The notes beneath the pieces were generated by a model that was not told the origin of the DNA, made no database searches, and worked only from the letters and a program-made list of their open reading frames with translations. From the NCBI GenBank assembly GCA_016874135.1, contig VGVE01000004.1, forward strand, positions 1 to 64,000: a stretch of 64,000 nucleotides of DNA, read 5' to 3'. Numbering within the stretch: the stretch's first letter is position 1; each line of letters begins with the position of its first letter. Source of the stretch: Gammaproteobacteria bacterium. Its GTDB lineage: Bacteria; Pseudomonadota; Gammaproteobacteria; Pseudomonadales; Azotimanducaceae. The position numbers were made by a program, and so were the translations under genes. Below, one piece after another: positions 1-8,511 of the stretch.

Positions 1-123
1 CCTTTTCCCCTGCAGATCCAAAACCGGATCAATGCAGTCATGGCACAGCACCGCCCGTTACCCCGCCCTGAACAGGCGGGCCGGGTCATCGGCATCAAAC
101 GCCGCCGCGAAGGCATGACATAA
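1..123 (+). CDS. C-terminal end of an unidentified protein (5' partial)
   Basis: An open frame enters from the left edge and stops at TAA 121-123, giving 40 residues that end in GRVIGIKRRREGMT. The frame has no internal stop and lies 36 nt upstream of the P450 start on the same strand, so it may be the last part of an upstream operon gene. The tail is too short and too basic to place in a family; it could also be a chance open frame. Confidence 0.4.
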   Translation, partial: PFPLQIQNRINAVMAQHRPLPRPEQAGRVIGIKRRREGMT

Positions 124-159
124 TTCCATTCCTCCAATCAGTTTTCTTCCGGAGCCGCT

Positions 160-1431
160 GTGAGCGAAATGCTTGAACACGTCAAAACCTGCCCGATCAG
201 CCAGATCAGTCCATTGCACCCGGACCTGTTGCGTTGCCCGTATGACATGAACCGCCGGTTGCGCGCCGAAGCGCCGGTGCACCGAGATCCCCTGACCGGC
301 ATCTTTTTCATATCGCGTTTCGATGATGTGGTGGCGATGGCCCAGGACCCGGAGACGTTCTCCAGCGTCATGCCAGGCCTGTCCTCCCGCGCGGTCAATT
401 CCGATGACCAGGAAATTCTCGACATCATGGCGCAGGGTTATCCGAACGTACCGACGATGCTCACCCAGGACCCACCGCTGCAGCGTCGTTACCGCAAGTT
501 CGTGGATGGCGCATTTGGCCCTGCAAGCCTGCGCGCACTGGAACCCTTCATCGAAAAAACCAGCCACTTCCTCATCGACCAGTTTGCGGCCGGCGGCCGC
601 TGCGAGTTTCTGGGCGCATTCGGGATACCGTTGCCGTTGCGCGTCATTGCCTCGCAGATCGGACTGCCGGACAAGGATCTGCACAAGCTGCGGGAGTGGA
701 CCGAAGCGTTCATTGGCAACCTCAGCCAGCAACTCGATCGCGACGGCACCCTGCGTGCTGCCCGGGGCATTCTCGAATTCCAGCACTACTTCGTTGAACG
801 GCTGGAAGAGCGCCGCAAGTCGCCGCAGGACGACATCCTTTCTAAGGTGGTCAATGCCAGCATCGACGGCGAAACATCACTCAACAACGCCGAATGCCTT
901 TCGATGCTCTCGCAGATTCTAGTGGCCGGAAACGAAACCACCGCTGCCTCCCTGACAGAAGGGATCTGGCTCCTCATCCAGAATCCGGAACAGTATGCAC
1001 TGCTCGAAGCTGACCACAGCCCCGAGATGATCAGCCGGTTCGTGGAAGAAACGCTGCGGATTTCCAGCCCCTCAGCGAATATGTTCAGGCGCACCACCCG
1101 CGACGTGATACTTCGTGGCGTGACCATTCCGGCCAACTCCGTGTGTTTCGCGCGGTTCGCTTCCGCCAATCTCGATGATGCGATGTTTGCCGACGCGATG
1201 CGTTTCGACATCACACGCGACAACCTGCGGGAACACGTAGCATTTGGCCGCGGTATCCACCATTGCCTGGGCGCTGCACTTGCACGACGGGAAATGAACA
1301 TCGGCTTTCGGGTCATCTTTGAACGATTGAAAAACTTTCGGCTGGTCTCCGGCGCAAGCGCCCCGGACTTCGCTCCAAATGCCTTGCTGCACGGCCTGAC
1401 CGGACTGGAACTCGAATTTGACCGTCGCTGA
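160..1431 (+). CDS. Cytochrome P450 monooxygenase
   Basis: A soluble class I bacterial P450 of 423 residues, the usual length. It would hydroxylate a hydrophobic substrate using electrons from a ferredoxin and reductase, neither of which is encoded here. Visible hallmarks are the I-helix motif AGNETT (about 256-261), the K-helix ExxR (E297-R300) and the heme loop FGRGIHHCLG with the thiolate ligand Cys369. The start is GTG at 160, chosen because GGAG at 151-154 sits 5 nt upstream and the protein begins with typical family sequence. The acyl-CoA carboxylase gene follows after 44 nt, so the two are probably cotranscribed. CYP family and substrate cannot be read from the sequence; terpenoid, steroid or alkyl oxidation are possible. 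Confidence 0.95.
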   Translation: MSEMLEHVKTCPISQISPLHPDLLRCPYDMNRRLRAEAPVHRDPLTGIFFISRFDDVVAMAQDPETFSSVMPGLSSRAVNSDDQEILDIMAQGYPNVPTMLTQDPPLQRRYRKFVDGAFGPASLRALEPFIEKTSHFLIDQFAAGGRCEFLGAFGIPLPLRVIASQIGLPDKDLHKLREWTEAFIGNLSQQLDRDGTLRAARGILEFQHYFVERLEERRKSPQDDILSKVVNASIDGETSLNNAECLSMLSQILVAGNETTAASLTEGIWLLIQNPEQYALLEADHSPEMISRFVEETLRISSPSANMFRRTTRDVILRGVTIPANSVCFARFASANLDDAMFADAMRFDITRDNLREHVAFGRGIHHCLGAALARREMNIGFRVIFERLKNFRLVSGASAPDFAPNALLHGLTGLELEFDRR

Positions 1432-1475
1432 ACAGCTCACAGAACTGCCCACACAAGAAAGGCCCAGGGGGAGGC

Positions 1476-4400
1476 ATGAAGATACTGATCGCCAATCGCG
1501 GCGAAATCGCGATTCGTATTGCACGCGCGGCTGCCGATCTCGGCATCAGCACTGTTGCGGTTTATTCACAGGACGACGCACGTTCCCTGCACGCGGCGCG
1601 CGCGGACCAATCCCATGCGCTGCCTGGATCCGGCGCGCGCGCCTACCTTGATGGCGACGCAATCATCGCGGCAGCGAAGGCTACCGGATGCGATGCGATT
1701 CACCCCGGATACGGTTTCCTCAGCGAAAACGGCAAATTTGCCGCTGATTGCAAAGCTGCCAATCTGACCTTCATCGGTCCCGCACCCGAACATCTCGACC
1801 TCTTCGGCGACAAGGGTGCTGCCCGCCGTCTCGCCGCACGTCAGGGCGTGCCGGTGATCGCTGGCATCTCCGAACCTGTCAATGACGAGCAGGCACGTAA
1901 GTTCTTTGAAGGCCTGCCAGCCGGCTCGAAGATGGTTTTCAAAGCCATCGCCGGTGGTGGTGGTCGTGGCATGCGAATCGTCAGTGCACTCGATGAAATC
2001 GCTGATGCACTTACCCGGGCGACCTCCGAAGCGACGGCAGCCTTCGGCAACGGTGCGGTTTACGTCGAACAGTTTGTTGCTGACGCACGCCACATTGAAG
2101 TGCAGATTGCCGCCGATGGTTCCGGCAACGTGATGCACTTCGGTACCCGCGACTGTACGGTGCAACGGCGCCACCAGAAGATCATCGAGATCGCACCGGC
2201 ACCGTTCCTGCCGGATGCCATCCGTGATGCGATGCAATCTGCCGCGATCAAACTCTCCCGCGTCGCCGGTTATCGCAGCCTCGGTACGTTCGAGTTCCTG
2301 TACGAACCCGCCCGCCGCAGCTGGTACTTCATTGAAGCCAACGCGCGCCTGCAGGTGGAACATACGGTGACCGAAGCGGTAATGAATCTCGATCTCGTAC
2401 AGCTGCAGATCGGCATCGCCCAGGGTCGCACCCTTACTGACCACGGCCTTACCCAATCCACTCTGCCGCAGCCCCGTGGTATCGCCATCCAGTCGCGCGT
2501 GAACATGGAAACGATGCAGCCGGATGGTTCGACCCGCCCGACGGGTGGCGTGCTGACTGCGTTCGATGCCCCTTCTGGTCCCGGTATTCGTACAGACAGT
2601 TTTGGGTACACGGGTTACCAGACGAATCCGAATTTCGATTCGCTGCTTGCCAAAGTGATCGTGCACATTAGAGGCAATTCATTTCCGGCTGCACTCCGGG
2701 CTGCAGACCGCGCGCTCGCAGATTTTCGCATCGAAGGCCTTGCGACCAACATCCCGTTCCTGCGCAGCGTGCTTACCCATGCGCGGATGCAGGATCTTTC
2801 GATCCACACCCGTTTCATCGATGAATCCGTGGGTGAACTACTGGCGGGTGCAACCGCAACACAACGTTTCTTCGAAGGCGTGCCTGCACCAACTCCCACT
2901 CCTGCGGCAGCGGCAGATGCGCCGCCCGCGACAGCGCCTATCACTGCCACCTCACCCCCCCGGGCTGGCGCAAAGGTCGACAACGTCGATCCACTCGCGG
3001 TGCTCGACTATGGCAAAGGAGGCGCGCAGGCACCTGCCTGGGTGGCGACTCCGGTGGTGAAAACTGCCGCAGTGACCGCACTTGACGGCAGCACTCCGCT
3101 GCTCGCACCCATGCAGGGCACCATCGTGAGCATCGACGTCAAACCGGGTGACGACGTACGTCCGAACCAGGTTGTGATGATCATGGAAGCGATGAAGATG
3201 GAACACGAGGTGCGTGCCACAACAGGCGGCACCGTCAACACCATCACCGTCGCACCCGGCGATACCGTCTTCGCCGACCATCCTCTGGTGTTCGTCGCAG
3301 CAAGGGATGATCTGTCCGCGGCCGTCGACACGGAAAAAGAGGTCGATCTGTCCGTCGTGCGTGTCGACGTCGCGGAAGTGAACCTGCGTCATGACATCAC
3401 TCTGGATGCAGCTCGACCCGATGCTGTCGCTAAACGTCGCAAGACCAACCAGCGCACGGCCCGCGAGAACATCGATCAGCTCTGTGATCCGGGATCTTTC
3501 GTCGAACACGGCCAGCTCGTGCTGACTCCCGGTACGGGTTTGCCTACGGAAGAGGTTATCCGCAAATTTCCGACGGATGGCATGGTGACGGGGGTTGGCA
3601 CGATCAACGGCCGCGAATTCGGCGAGGAAAAAGGCCGCTCCGTCGTCATGGCCTACGACTACACGGTACTCGCCGGTACTCAAGGTGCCATCAACCATCC
3701 CAAAACAGACCGAATGCTGGAACTCGCGGAAAAGTGGGAGATTCCGCTGGTGCTCTTTGCGGAAGGTGGTGGCGGTCGCGCCGGAACCGGCGGTAAACGT
3801 GAAGGTGGCAAGGCCACCACTGGTGCGGGACAAGGTCGCGATGAATCGGCTTACCGACCACTCGACACCCCCACGTTCGCCAGCATGGGGCGCCTCTCAG
3901 GGCTCGTGCCAATGATCGGCATCACCTCGCGTTTCTGCTTTGCAGGTAATGCCTCCCTGCTCGGCTGTTGCGACGTCATCATCGCCACCCGCGATTCCAA
4001 CATCGGCATGGGCGGGCCGGCGCTGATCGAAGGGGGTGGACTCGGCGTCTTCCGTCCGGAAGAAATCGGCCCCATCGATGTGCAGATCAAGAGCGGCGTG
4101 GTCGACATTGCAGTGGAAGATGAAGTGGAAGCCGTGGATGTCGCGAGACAGTACCTCGGTTATTTCCAGGGCCGCACATCGACCTGGACCTGTCCCGACC
4201 AACGCAAGCTACGCAACATCGTTCCCGAGAACCGGCTGCGGGTATACGACATCCGCGAAGTCATTCGCTCCATTGCAGACGATGGCAGTGTGCTCGAGCT
4301 GCGCGAAGGGTTTGGCCTCGGCATGGTGACGGCGTTCATTCGCGTAGAAGGACGGCCCGTCGGCCTTCTCGCCAACAATCCCGCCTACCTGAGCGGCGCC

Positions 4401-4958
4401 ATCGACAGCGACGGCTCCGACAAGGCTGCACGGTTTATGCAGCTGTGTGATGCCTTTGACATCCCCATGCTCGTGCTCTGCGATACACCTGGAATGATGG
4501 TCGGACCCGACATCGAAACCACCGGCCTCGTACGGCATTGCAGTCGTCTGTTTGTCACCGGTGCCAATCTGACCGTGCCCCTCATTACGATCGTTTTACG
4601 CAAAGCCTACGGGCTCGGCGCACAAGCCATGGCCGGCGGCAGCTTCAAGGAGCCATTCTTCACCGTGGCCTGGCCCACGGCAGAATTCGGTGGCATGGGA
4701 CTCGAAGGACAGGTGAAACTCGGTTTTCGCAACGAGCTTGCGGGCATTGCTGATCCGGAACAACGCAAGGCCCGCTACGATCAGCTGGTGGACGGTGCCT
4801 ACCAGCGCGGCAAGGCGATTCCCTATGCGGTGAGCTTCGGTATCGACGATGTGATCGATCCTGCGGATTCGCGTCGCTGGATCAGCCGCTCACTGGATGC
4901 GGCATTGCCTCTACCCTCACGACACGGGAAAAAACGGCGGAATGTGGATACGTGGTGA
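1476..4958 (+). CDS. Single-chain multidomain acyl-CoA carboxylase (LCC type)
   Basis: A 1160-residue biotin enzyme carrying all parts of an acyl-CoA carboxylase on one chain. Order: biotin carboxylase (about 1-450, starting MKILIANRGEIAIR, with an ATP-grasp glycine loop AGGGGRGM), a linker rich in Ala and Pro, the biotinyl domain (about 540-610) with MEAMKMEHE and biotin on Lys574, then a carboxyltransferase domain (about 630-1150). This matches the published single-chain long-chain acyl-CoA carboxylases of Mycobacterium avium paratuberculosis and Rhodopseudomonas palustris in order and size. It would carboxylate an acyl-CoA at the expense of ATP and bicarbonate. GGGAGG lies just before ATG 1476. 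P450 is upstream and a dead dioxygenase downstream, which suggests chain degradation rather than fatty acid synthesis. Substrate is not predictable here. Confidence 0.93.
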   Translation: MKILIANRGEIAIRIARAAADLGISTVAVYSQDDARSLHAARADQSHALPGSGARAYLDGDAIIAAAKATGCDAIHPGYGFLSENGKFAADCKAANLTFIGPAPEHLDLFGDKGAARRLAARQGVPVIAGISEPVNDEQARKFFEGLPAGSKMVFKAIAGGGGRGMRIVSALDEIADALTRATSEATAAFGNGAVYVEQFVADARHIEVQIAADGSGNVMHFGTRDCTVQRRHQKIIEIAPAPFLPDAIRDAMQSAAIKLSRVAGYRSLGTFEFLYEPARRSWYFIEANARLQVEHTVTEAVMNLDLVQLQIGIAQGRTLTDHGLTQSTLPQPRGIAIQSRVNMETMQPDGSTRPTGGVLTAFDAPSGPGIRTDSFGYTGYQTNPNFDSLLAKVIVHIRGNSFPAALRAADRALADFRIEGLATNIPFLRSVLTHARMQDLSIHTRFIDESVGELLAGATATQRFFEGVPAPTPTPAAAADAPPATAPITATSPPRAGAKVDNVDPLAVLDYGKGGAQAPAWVATPVVKTAAVTALDGSTPLLAPMQGTIVSIDVKPGDDVRPNQVVMIMEAMKMEHEVRATTGGTVNTITVAPGDTVFADHPLVFVAARDDLSAAVDTEKEVDLSVVRVDVAEVNLRHDITLDAARPDAVAKRRKTNQRTARENIDQLCDPGSFVEHGQLVLTPGTGLPTEEVIRKFPTDGMVTGVGTINGREFGEEKGRSVVMAYDYTVLAGTQGAINHPKTDRMLELAEKWEIPLVLFAEGGGGRAGTGGKREGGKATTGAGQGRDESAYRPLDTPTFASMGRLSGLVPMIGITSRFCFAGNASLLGCCDVIIATRDSNIGMGGPALIEGGGLGVFRPEEIGPIDVQIKSGVVDIAVEDEVEAVDVARQYLGYFQGRTSTWTCPDQRKLRNIVPENRLRVYDIREVIRSIADDGSVLELREGFGLGMVTAFIRVEGRPVGLLANNPAYLSGAIDSDGSDKAARFMQLCDAFDIPMLVLCDTPGMMVGPDIETTGLVRHCSRLFVTGANLTVPLITIVLRKAYGLGAQAMAGGSFKEPFFTVAWPTAEFGGMGLEGQVKLGFRNELAGIADPEQRKARYDQLVDGAYQRGKAIPYAVSFGIDDVIDPADSRRWISRSLDAALPLPSRHGKKRRNVDTW

Positions 4959-4990
4959 ATCAGGGATGGCTTCAAGACAACACCCTGATT
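4958..4990 (+). terminator. Hairpin after the acyl-CoA carboxylase gene
   Basis: AATCAGGG (4958-4965) pairs perfectly with CCCTGATT (4983-4990) across a 17-nt loop. The first arm touches the carboxylase stop codon and an A-rich stretch follows. There is no T tract, so it is a weak terminator or an mRNA stability element between the carboxylase gene and the tauD-like pseudogene. Confidence 0.35.
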
Positions 4991-5013
4991 GAACCAAAAA
5001 GAGGAACACGCGC

Positions 5014-5853
5014 ATGACACTGACCCTACATCCCGTCGGCGCGCTGGGCGCAGAAGTATCGGGTGTCAACTTGAAGGATCTCGCTCCAGCTCAGGCGCAA
5101 GAACTCAAGCAGGCGCTGGGTCGGCACGGCGTATTGTTTTTTCGCAAACAGACGCTCGCGCCTGAGGAGTAAATCTCTCTCGCCAAGACGTTCGGGGTGA
5201 TTAACATCAATCGATTCTTCAAATCGGTTTCCGATCACCCGGAGATCGCCGAAGTACGCAAGGAACCGGACCAGACGATGAACATCGGCGGCAACGGGCA
5301 CACGGATCACTCCTACGATCAGATTCCAGCGCTCGGCTCCTTGCTGCTCGCCCGCGAACTGCCACCACTTGGCGGCGACACACTCTTCGCCAGCACCGCA
5401 CTCGCCTACGAGACACTCTCGCACGGACTCAAGCGCACACAGGGGCGTATGCGTGCTATCCACTCCTCACGGCACGCGTTTGGCGCCGGGTCCGACTAAG
5501 TCAAGGGCGCCGGTGGACGCTTCGGCAACTCGGCACTGGCGACGCGGGATGCCGTGCATCCAGTGATCATCCGTCATCCGCTGTCAGGGCAGCCGTGTCT
5601 GTACGTCAATCCCGGGTTCACTTTGAAGTTCGAGGGCTGGACTGCCCAGGAATCGGCACCGCTGCTCGGTATGTTGTACCAGCACATCTCCCGTCCAGAG
5701 CACACCATCCGTTTCGCCTAGCAACCGGGTTCGATGGCGTTCTAGGATAACCGTTGCACCTGGCACCTTGCCATCAACGACTACCACGGCGAACGACGGC
5801 TGCTGCACCGCATCACCATCGAAGGGGAAGCGCTCTCGGCGTGGGCGGGCTGA
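5014..5853 (+). pseudogene. TauD/TfdA-type Fe(II)/2-oxoglutarate dioxygenase, broken by four in-frame stops
   Basis: Read through its stops, one continuous frame of 279 codons gives a full-length TauD-family protein (the family is about 280 residues). The iron ligands remain: HTD in the segment NGHTDHSYDQ, and the distal His in TWHLAINDY, followed by the 2-oxoglutarate-binding Arg region HGERRLLHRITIEG. Stops are TAA 5170, TAA 5497, TAG 5719 and TAG 5743. The two TAG codons fall exactly where the family has Trp (RFxWxPGS and AFWDNR), so each is TGG changed to TAG; the first TAA is most simply CAA. No frameshift is present. It sits 55 nt after the carboxylase gene. Only the 52-codon N-terminal piece could be made from the original start. 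Confidence 0.9.
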
Positions 5854-5955
5854 ACTGCTCTGAATGCAACGTTGCCGTCGCCGGCACGGCAAGGAAAGAA
5901 GCGGCGGAATCTTGATGCGGAGCGAGGAAGTCAGCGCGGGATGATTCCCCGCGGT

Positions 5956-6072
5956 TCAGGACTTCGTAAACACGTCGATGCCTTCGGTAAAGTTGTACTT
6001 GAAGTGCGGCTCACCACGAACGGTGCCGTCAACGACGGAACCGCCCTTGATCAGAAGATCCCAACCTGCCAT
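5956..6072 (-). pseudogene. Fragment starting like a D-aminoacylase-family amidohydrolase
   Basis: A 38-residue reverse frame begins MAGWDLLIKGGSVVDGT, which closely resembles the N-terminus of the N-acyl-D-amino-acid deacylase family and the intact member at 36733. After 17 residues it jumps to an unrelated tail ending FTEGIDVFTKS. The likely explanation is a large internal deletion that left a short in-frame remnant. The rest of 5854-6151 shows nothing recognisable. Confidence 0.45.
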
Positions 6073-6151
6073 GACTGCCTGCTCCGGGTTGTTCTGATCC
6101 CGGGAGGATCCGGGTTCGCCTGACTAACGTGTGAGTAAAGTGGCGGAAGGA

Positions 6152-7297
6152 TCAGTACCCTTCCAGCTCCCCGTAACGATTGCGGTGGAAACTGGCGTCA
6201 CCAAAGGTCTGTTCCGCGACCGCCTGACGTTTGATGAAGAAACCAATATCGAACTCATCCGTCATGCCGATACCACCATGCATCTGGATGCCTTCGCGCG
6301 ATACCAGGTGGAAGGTCTCACCGACCTTGGTTTTTGCAAGGCTGGCGAGCTTGGCGATTTCAGCTGCGGGACGGGCTTCGTCGAGCGCGGTGAGTGCTTC
6401 GAGCACACAGCTCTTGGACAGTTCGATCTCGCAGAACATGTTGGCCGCCCGATGCTTGAGCGCCTGGAACGTGCCGATCTTCACACCGAACTGTTCACGC
6501 TCCTTGAGGTAAGCGACGGTCCGGTCAAAACACTCCTGGGACGCTCCGAACATTTCCGCAGCCAAGCCAATGCGCGCGACATCGAGGGCCGGATCCAGCA
6601 CGTCTGCACCCTTGCCAACACCACCGATGATAGCGTCGGTGCCAACGTTCACATTCTTGAGCGTGACCTTTGCAGCATTGCGGCAGTCAACCAGCTGCAG
6701 CCTGTTGACGCTCACGCCGGATGTCTTGCGGTCCACCAGAAACAATGTGATGCCAGCGCGATCACTGGCACCGCCTGAGGTGCGGGATGCGACGATCAGC
6801 TTATCGGCCACGTGGCCGTCCAGCACAAAACTTTTCTCGCCGTTGAGCACATAACCGTTCCCACTCTTCGCGGCGGTTGTCGCCACCTGGTACGGCGCAT
6901 GGCGATGCGACTCTTCCAGCGCCAGCGTCAGCAGCAGTTCACCGGTGGAAATCTTCGGCAGCAACTCCGATTTCTGCGCTGCGGAACCACCAATGTTGAT
7001 CACGGTGCCGCCAACCCAGACCGTTGCGTACAGCGGGCTTGCCACGAGGGTACGACCGGTTTCTTCGGTCACGACGCCAAGACCCTTATAGCCGAATGCC
7101 AAGCCACCATGCTCGTCGGACCAGGGAATACTCGCCCACCCGAGTTCAACCATCTTGTTCCACGTCGCACGATCAAACCCGTCCGGGGTTTTCTCGTCGC
7201 GCATCTTGCGAAACTGACTGATCGGCGCCTGGTTCGTACAGAAATCCCGGGCACTGTCTTTGAGCATTGTCTGCTCTTCATTCAGGATCATAGGCAT
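6152..7297 (-). CDS. Acyl-CoA dehydrogenase family protein
   Basis: A 381-residue FAD enzyme that would introduce an alpha,beta double bond into an acyl-CoA. The N-terminal helical domain begins MPMILNEEQ; the C-terminal domain has REQFGVKIGTFQALKHR and the terminal HGGIGMTDEFDIGFF motif typical of the superfamily. The middle beta domain contains LVDRKTSGV, as in the CaiA/FadE-like branch. A longer frame starts at 7312, but GGGGGA lies between that ATG and the ATG at 7297, so 7297 is preferred. The protein keeps normal spacing, with no stop or frameshift. It stands alone on the reverse strand, convergent with the decayed dioxygenase gene. The substrate acyl group is unknown. Confidence 0.92.
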   Translation of the reverse strand: MPMILNEEQTMLKDSARDFCTNQAPISQFRKMRDEKTPDGFDRATWNKMVELGWASIPWSDEHGGLAFGYKGLGVVTEETGRTLVASPLYATVWVGGTVINIGGSAAQKSELLPKISTGELLLTLALEESHRHAPYQVATTAAKSGNGYVLNGEKSFVLDGHVADKLIVASRTSGGASDRAGITLFLVDRKTSGVSVNRLQLVDCRNAAKVTLKNVNVGTDAIIGGVGKGADVLDPALDVARIGLAAEMFGASQECFDRTVAYLKEREQFGVKIGTFQALKHRAANMFCEIELSKSCVLEALTALDEARPAAEIAKLASLAKTKVGETFHLVSREGIQMHGGIGMTDEFDIGFFIKRQAVAEQTFGDASFHRNRYGELEGY

Positions 7298-7585
7298 CCT
7301 AGAATCCCCCATTCCACGTGACTTTTCGAGTCGGCGATCAAACCAGACTCACCCGTTCTTGTCCATTCAGGGCGCCAAGCCCGGGTGCCGGCACAGCGTT
7401 TCCCGTCACCACTCTGCTTGTCGCCGGACGCGGTGGCTACAAGCCGCTTACAGCCCATACATCCGTCCCGGTCAAGCCGGGGATTGCGACGACTAACATG
7501 GCTGCCACATCGTCCTGCTGCAAACCGCGTCCTGCGGAGTACGCAGGAAAACGCCAATGGAATGCCCGACATGATTGCTCGCTAG

Positions 7586-7753
7586 ATTGGAACTCTCCTT
7601 GCTTCATTCGCCACACTGCTGGCCGTGCCGACGCCAGTCTTTGCAGCGCAGGCCGTCGATGCGAGCGGTGAGTCCTATCTGCTGGCCTTGGGCCTCGCGG
7701 TCATTGGCATCACCGGTCTGGTCCTGATCCGGAAGCAGTCCTCGCTGCTCTGA
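7586..7753 (+). CDS. Possible small exported or membrane-anchored protein, start unclear
   Basis: A 55-codon frame after TAG 7583 encodes a hydrophobic leader ending PTPVFAAQA, a short linker DASGESY, then a 17-residue hydrophobic helix and a basic end IRKQSSLL. This signal peptide, linker, helix, basic tail layout is like a short sorting-domain (CTERM-like) or tail-anchored protein. No ATG, GTG or good SD is present at the 5' end (the first codon is ATT), so the gene may have lost its start. The other part of 7298-7585 contains no credible gene. Confidence 0.25.
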   Translation: MGTLLASFATLLAVPTPVFAAQAVDASGESYLLALGLAVIGITGLVLIRKQSSLL

Positions 7754-7779
7754 CCGGGTTCGTCCCTCCGGGACACATC

Positions 7780-8511
7780 ATGGGGCGCTGTTTGTATGAT
7801 GCGGCCGTGAATCCGACTCCGACCAAACTGACAACGACCAAACTGACAACGGCTAAACCGCCGCTGTCCAAACTTCGCCGCCGGCTGCGCCGCACCCTCC
7901 CCGACGCCCGTCTCGATATCAATTCCTTGCCGGGATGTCGCGGACTCAAACTCGCACTCATCAACGCCGACTATCCGCAGGGACCGCTGCATCCGGACGT
8001 CATGCGCGCGGTGATTCACCAGCCTGCGTACTGGTCATTCTGCTGGGGAAGCGGCCTCGCTCTGGCGCAGCATCTTCTGGCAGGGAAAGAAGAGGTGCGA
8101 GACAAGACCGTACTCGACCTAGGCTCCGGCTCCGGTGTCGCCGGCATCGCCGCAGCGATGGCCGGTGCACAGCGGGTGATCGCCTGTGACATCGATCCCG
8201 ATGCGTGCCTTGCTACAGCAGTGAATGCGGAGCTGAACGGGGTCGCCATCGACGTCATCCAGTCGCTGGATCAACTCCATCGTCCGGTTGACCTGGTTCT
8301 GCTTGCCGATGTGCTTTACGACCGCGCAAACTTCGGGCTCATCGATCTGGCGAAGAATGCGGGGACACGCGTGCTGATCGCCGATTCGAGGATCCGTGAA
8401 CTCTCTCGCGATGACTTCACCCCGTTTGCGGAGCGTGAAGCCCGGACGTTGCCGAACCTTGGCGAGTTTGATGAGTTTCGGGTGGTGCGGTTTTTCGAGA
8501 GCCGCCAATGA
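7780..8511 (+). CDS. Class I SAM-dependent methyltransferase, ETF-beta lysine methyltransferase-like
   Basis: A 243-residue Rossmann methyltransferase. The SAM loop VLDLGSGSGVAGIAAA (motif I) and the acidic residue in VIACDIDPDA are clear. Upstream of it, PAYWSFCWGSGLALAQ resembles the PxYWxxxWPG motif of the METTL20/ETFB lysine methyltransferase and Nnt1-like family, so a protein lysine substrate is plausible. The extreme N-terminus contains a duplicated KLTTxKLTT from a 15-bp tandem repeat, which is not part of the fold; GTG 7807 could serve as an alternative start nearby. The stop overlaps the next start as ATGA (8508-8511), so the downstream broken gene was translationally coupled. Confidence 0.8.
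   Translation: MGRCLYDAAVNPTPTKLTTTKLTTAKPPLSKLRRRLRRTLPDARLDINSLPGCRGLKLALINADYPQGPLHPDVMRAVIHQPAYWSFCWGSGLALAQHLLAGKEEVRDKTVLDLGSGSGVAGIAAAMAGAQRVIACDIDPDACLATAVNAELNGVAIDVIQSLDQLHRPVDLVLLADVLYDRANFGLIDLAKNAGTRVLIADSRIRELSRDDFTPFAEREARTLPNLGEFDEFRVVRFFESRQ
7822..7851 (+). repeat. Two perfect 15-bp tandem copies inside the methyltransferase start
   Basis: The unit ACCAAACTGACAACG occurs at 7822-7836 and 7837-7851. It keeps the frame and inserts five residues per copy in the N-terminus of the methyltransferase. It looks like slippage expansion. Confidence 0.85.

Noticed and set aside
1566-2666. Long reverse-strand frame opposite the carboxylase gene
   Set aside because: It mirrors codon structure of the real gene, has no family match and no SD; it is a shadow frame of GC-rich coding DNA.
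5014-5853. Stop codon reassignment as explanation of the four stops
   Set aside because: Intact neighbours end at TAG (13636 and pstA), TAA (tetR) and TGA (P450, carboxylase), so all three are normal stops.
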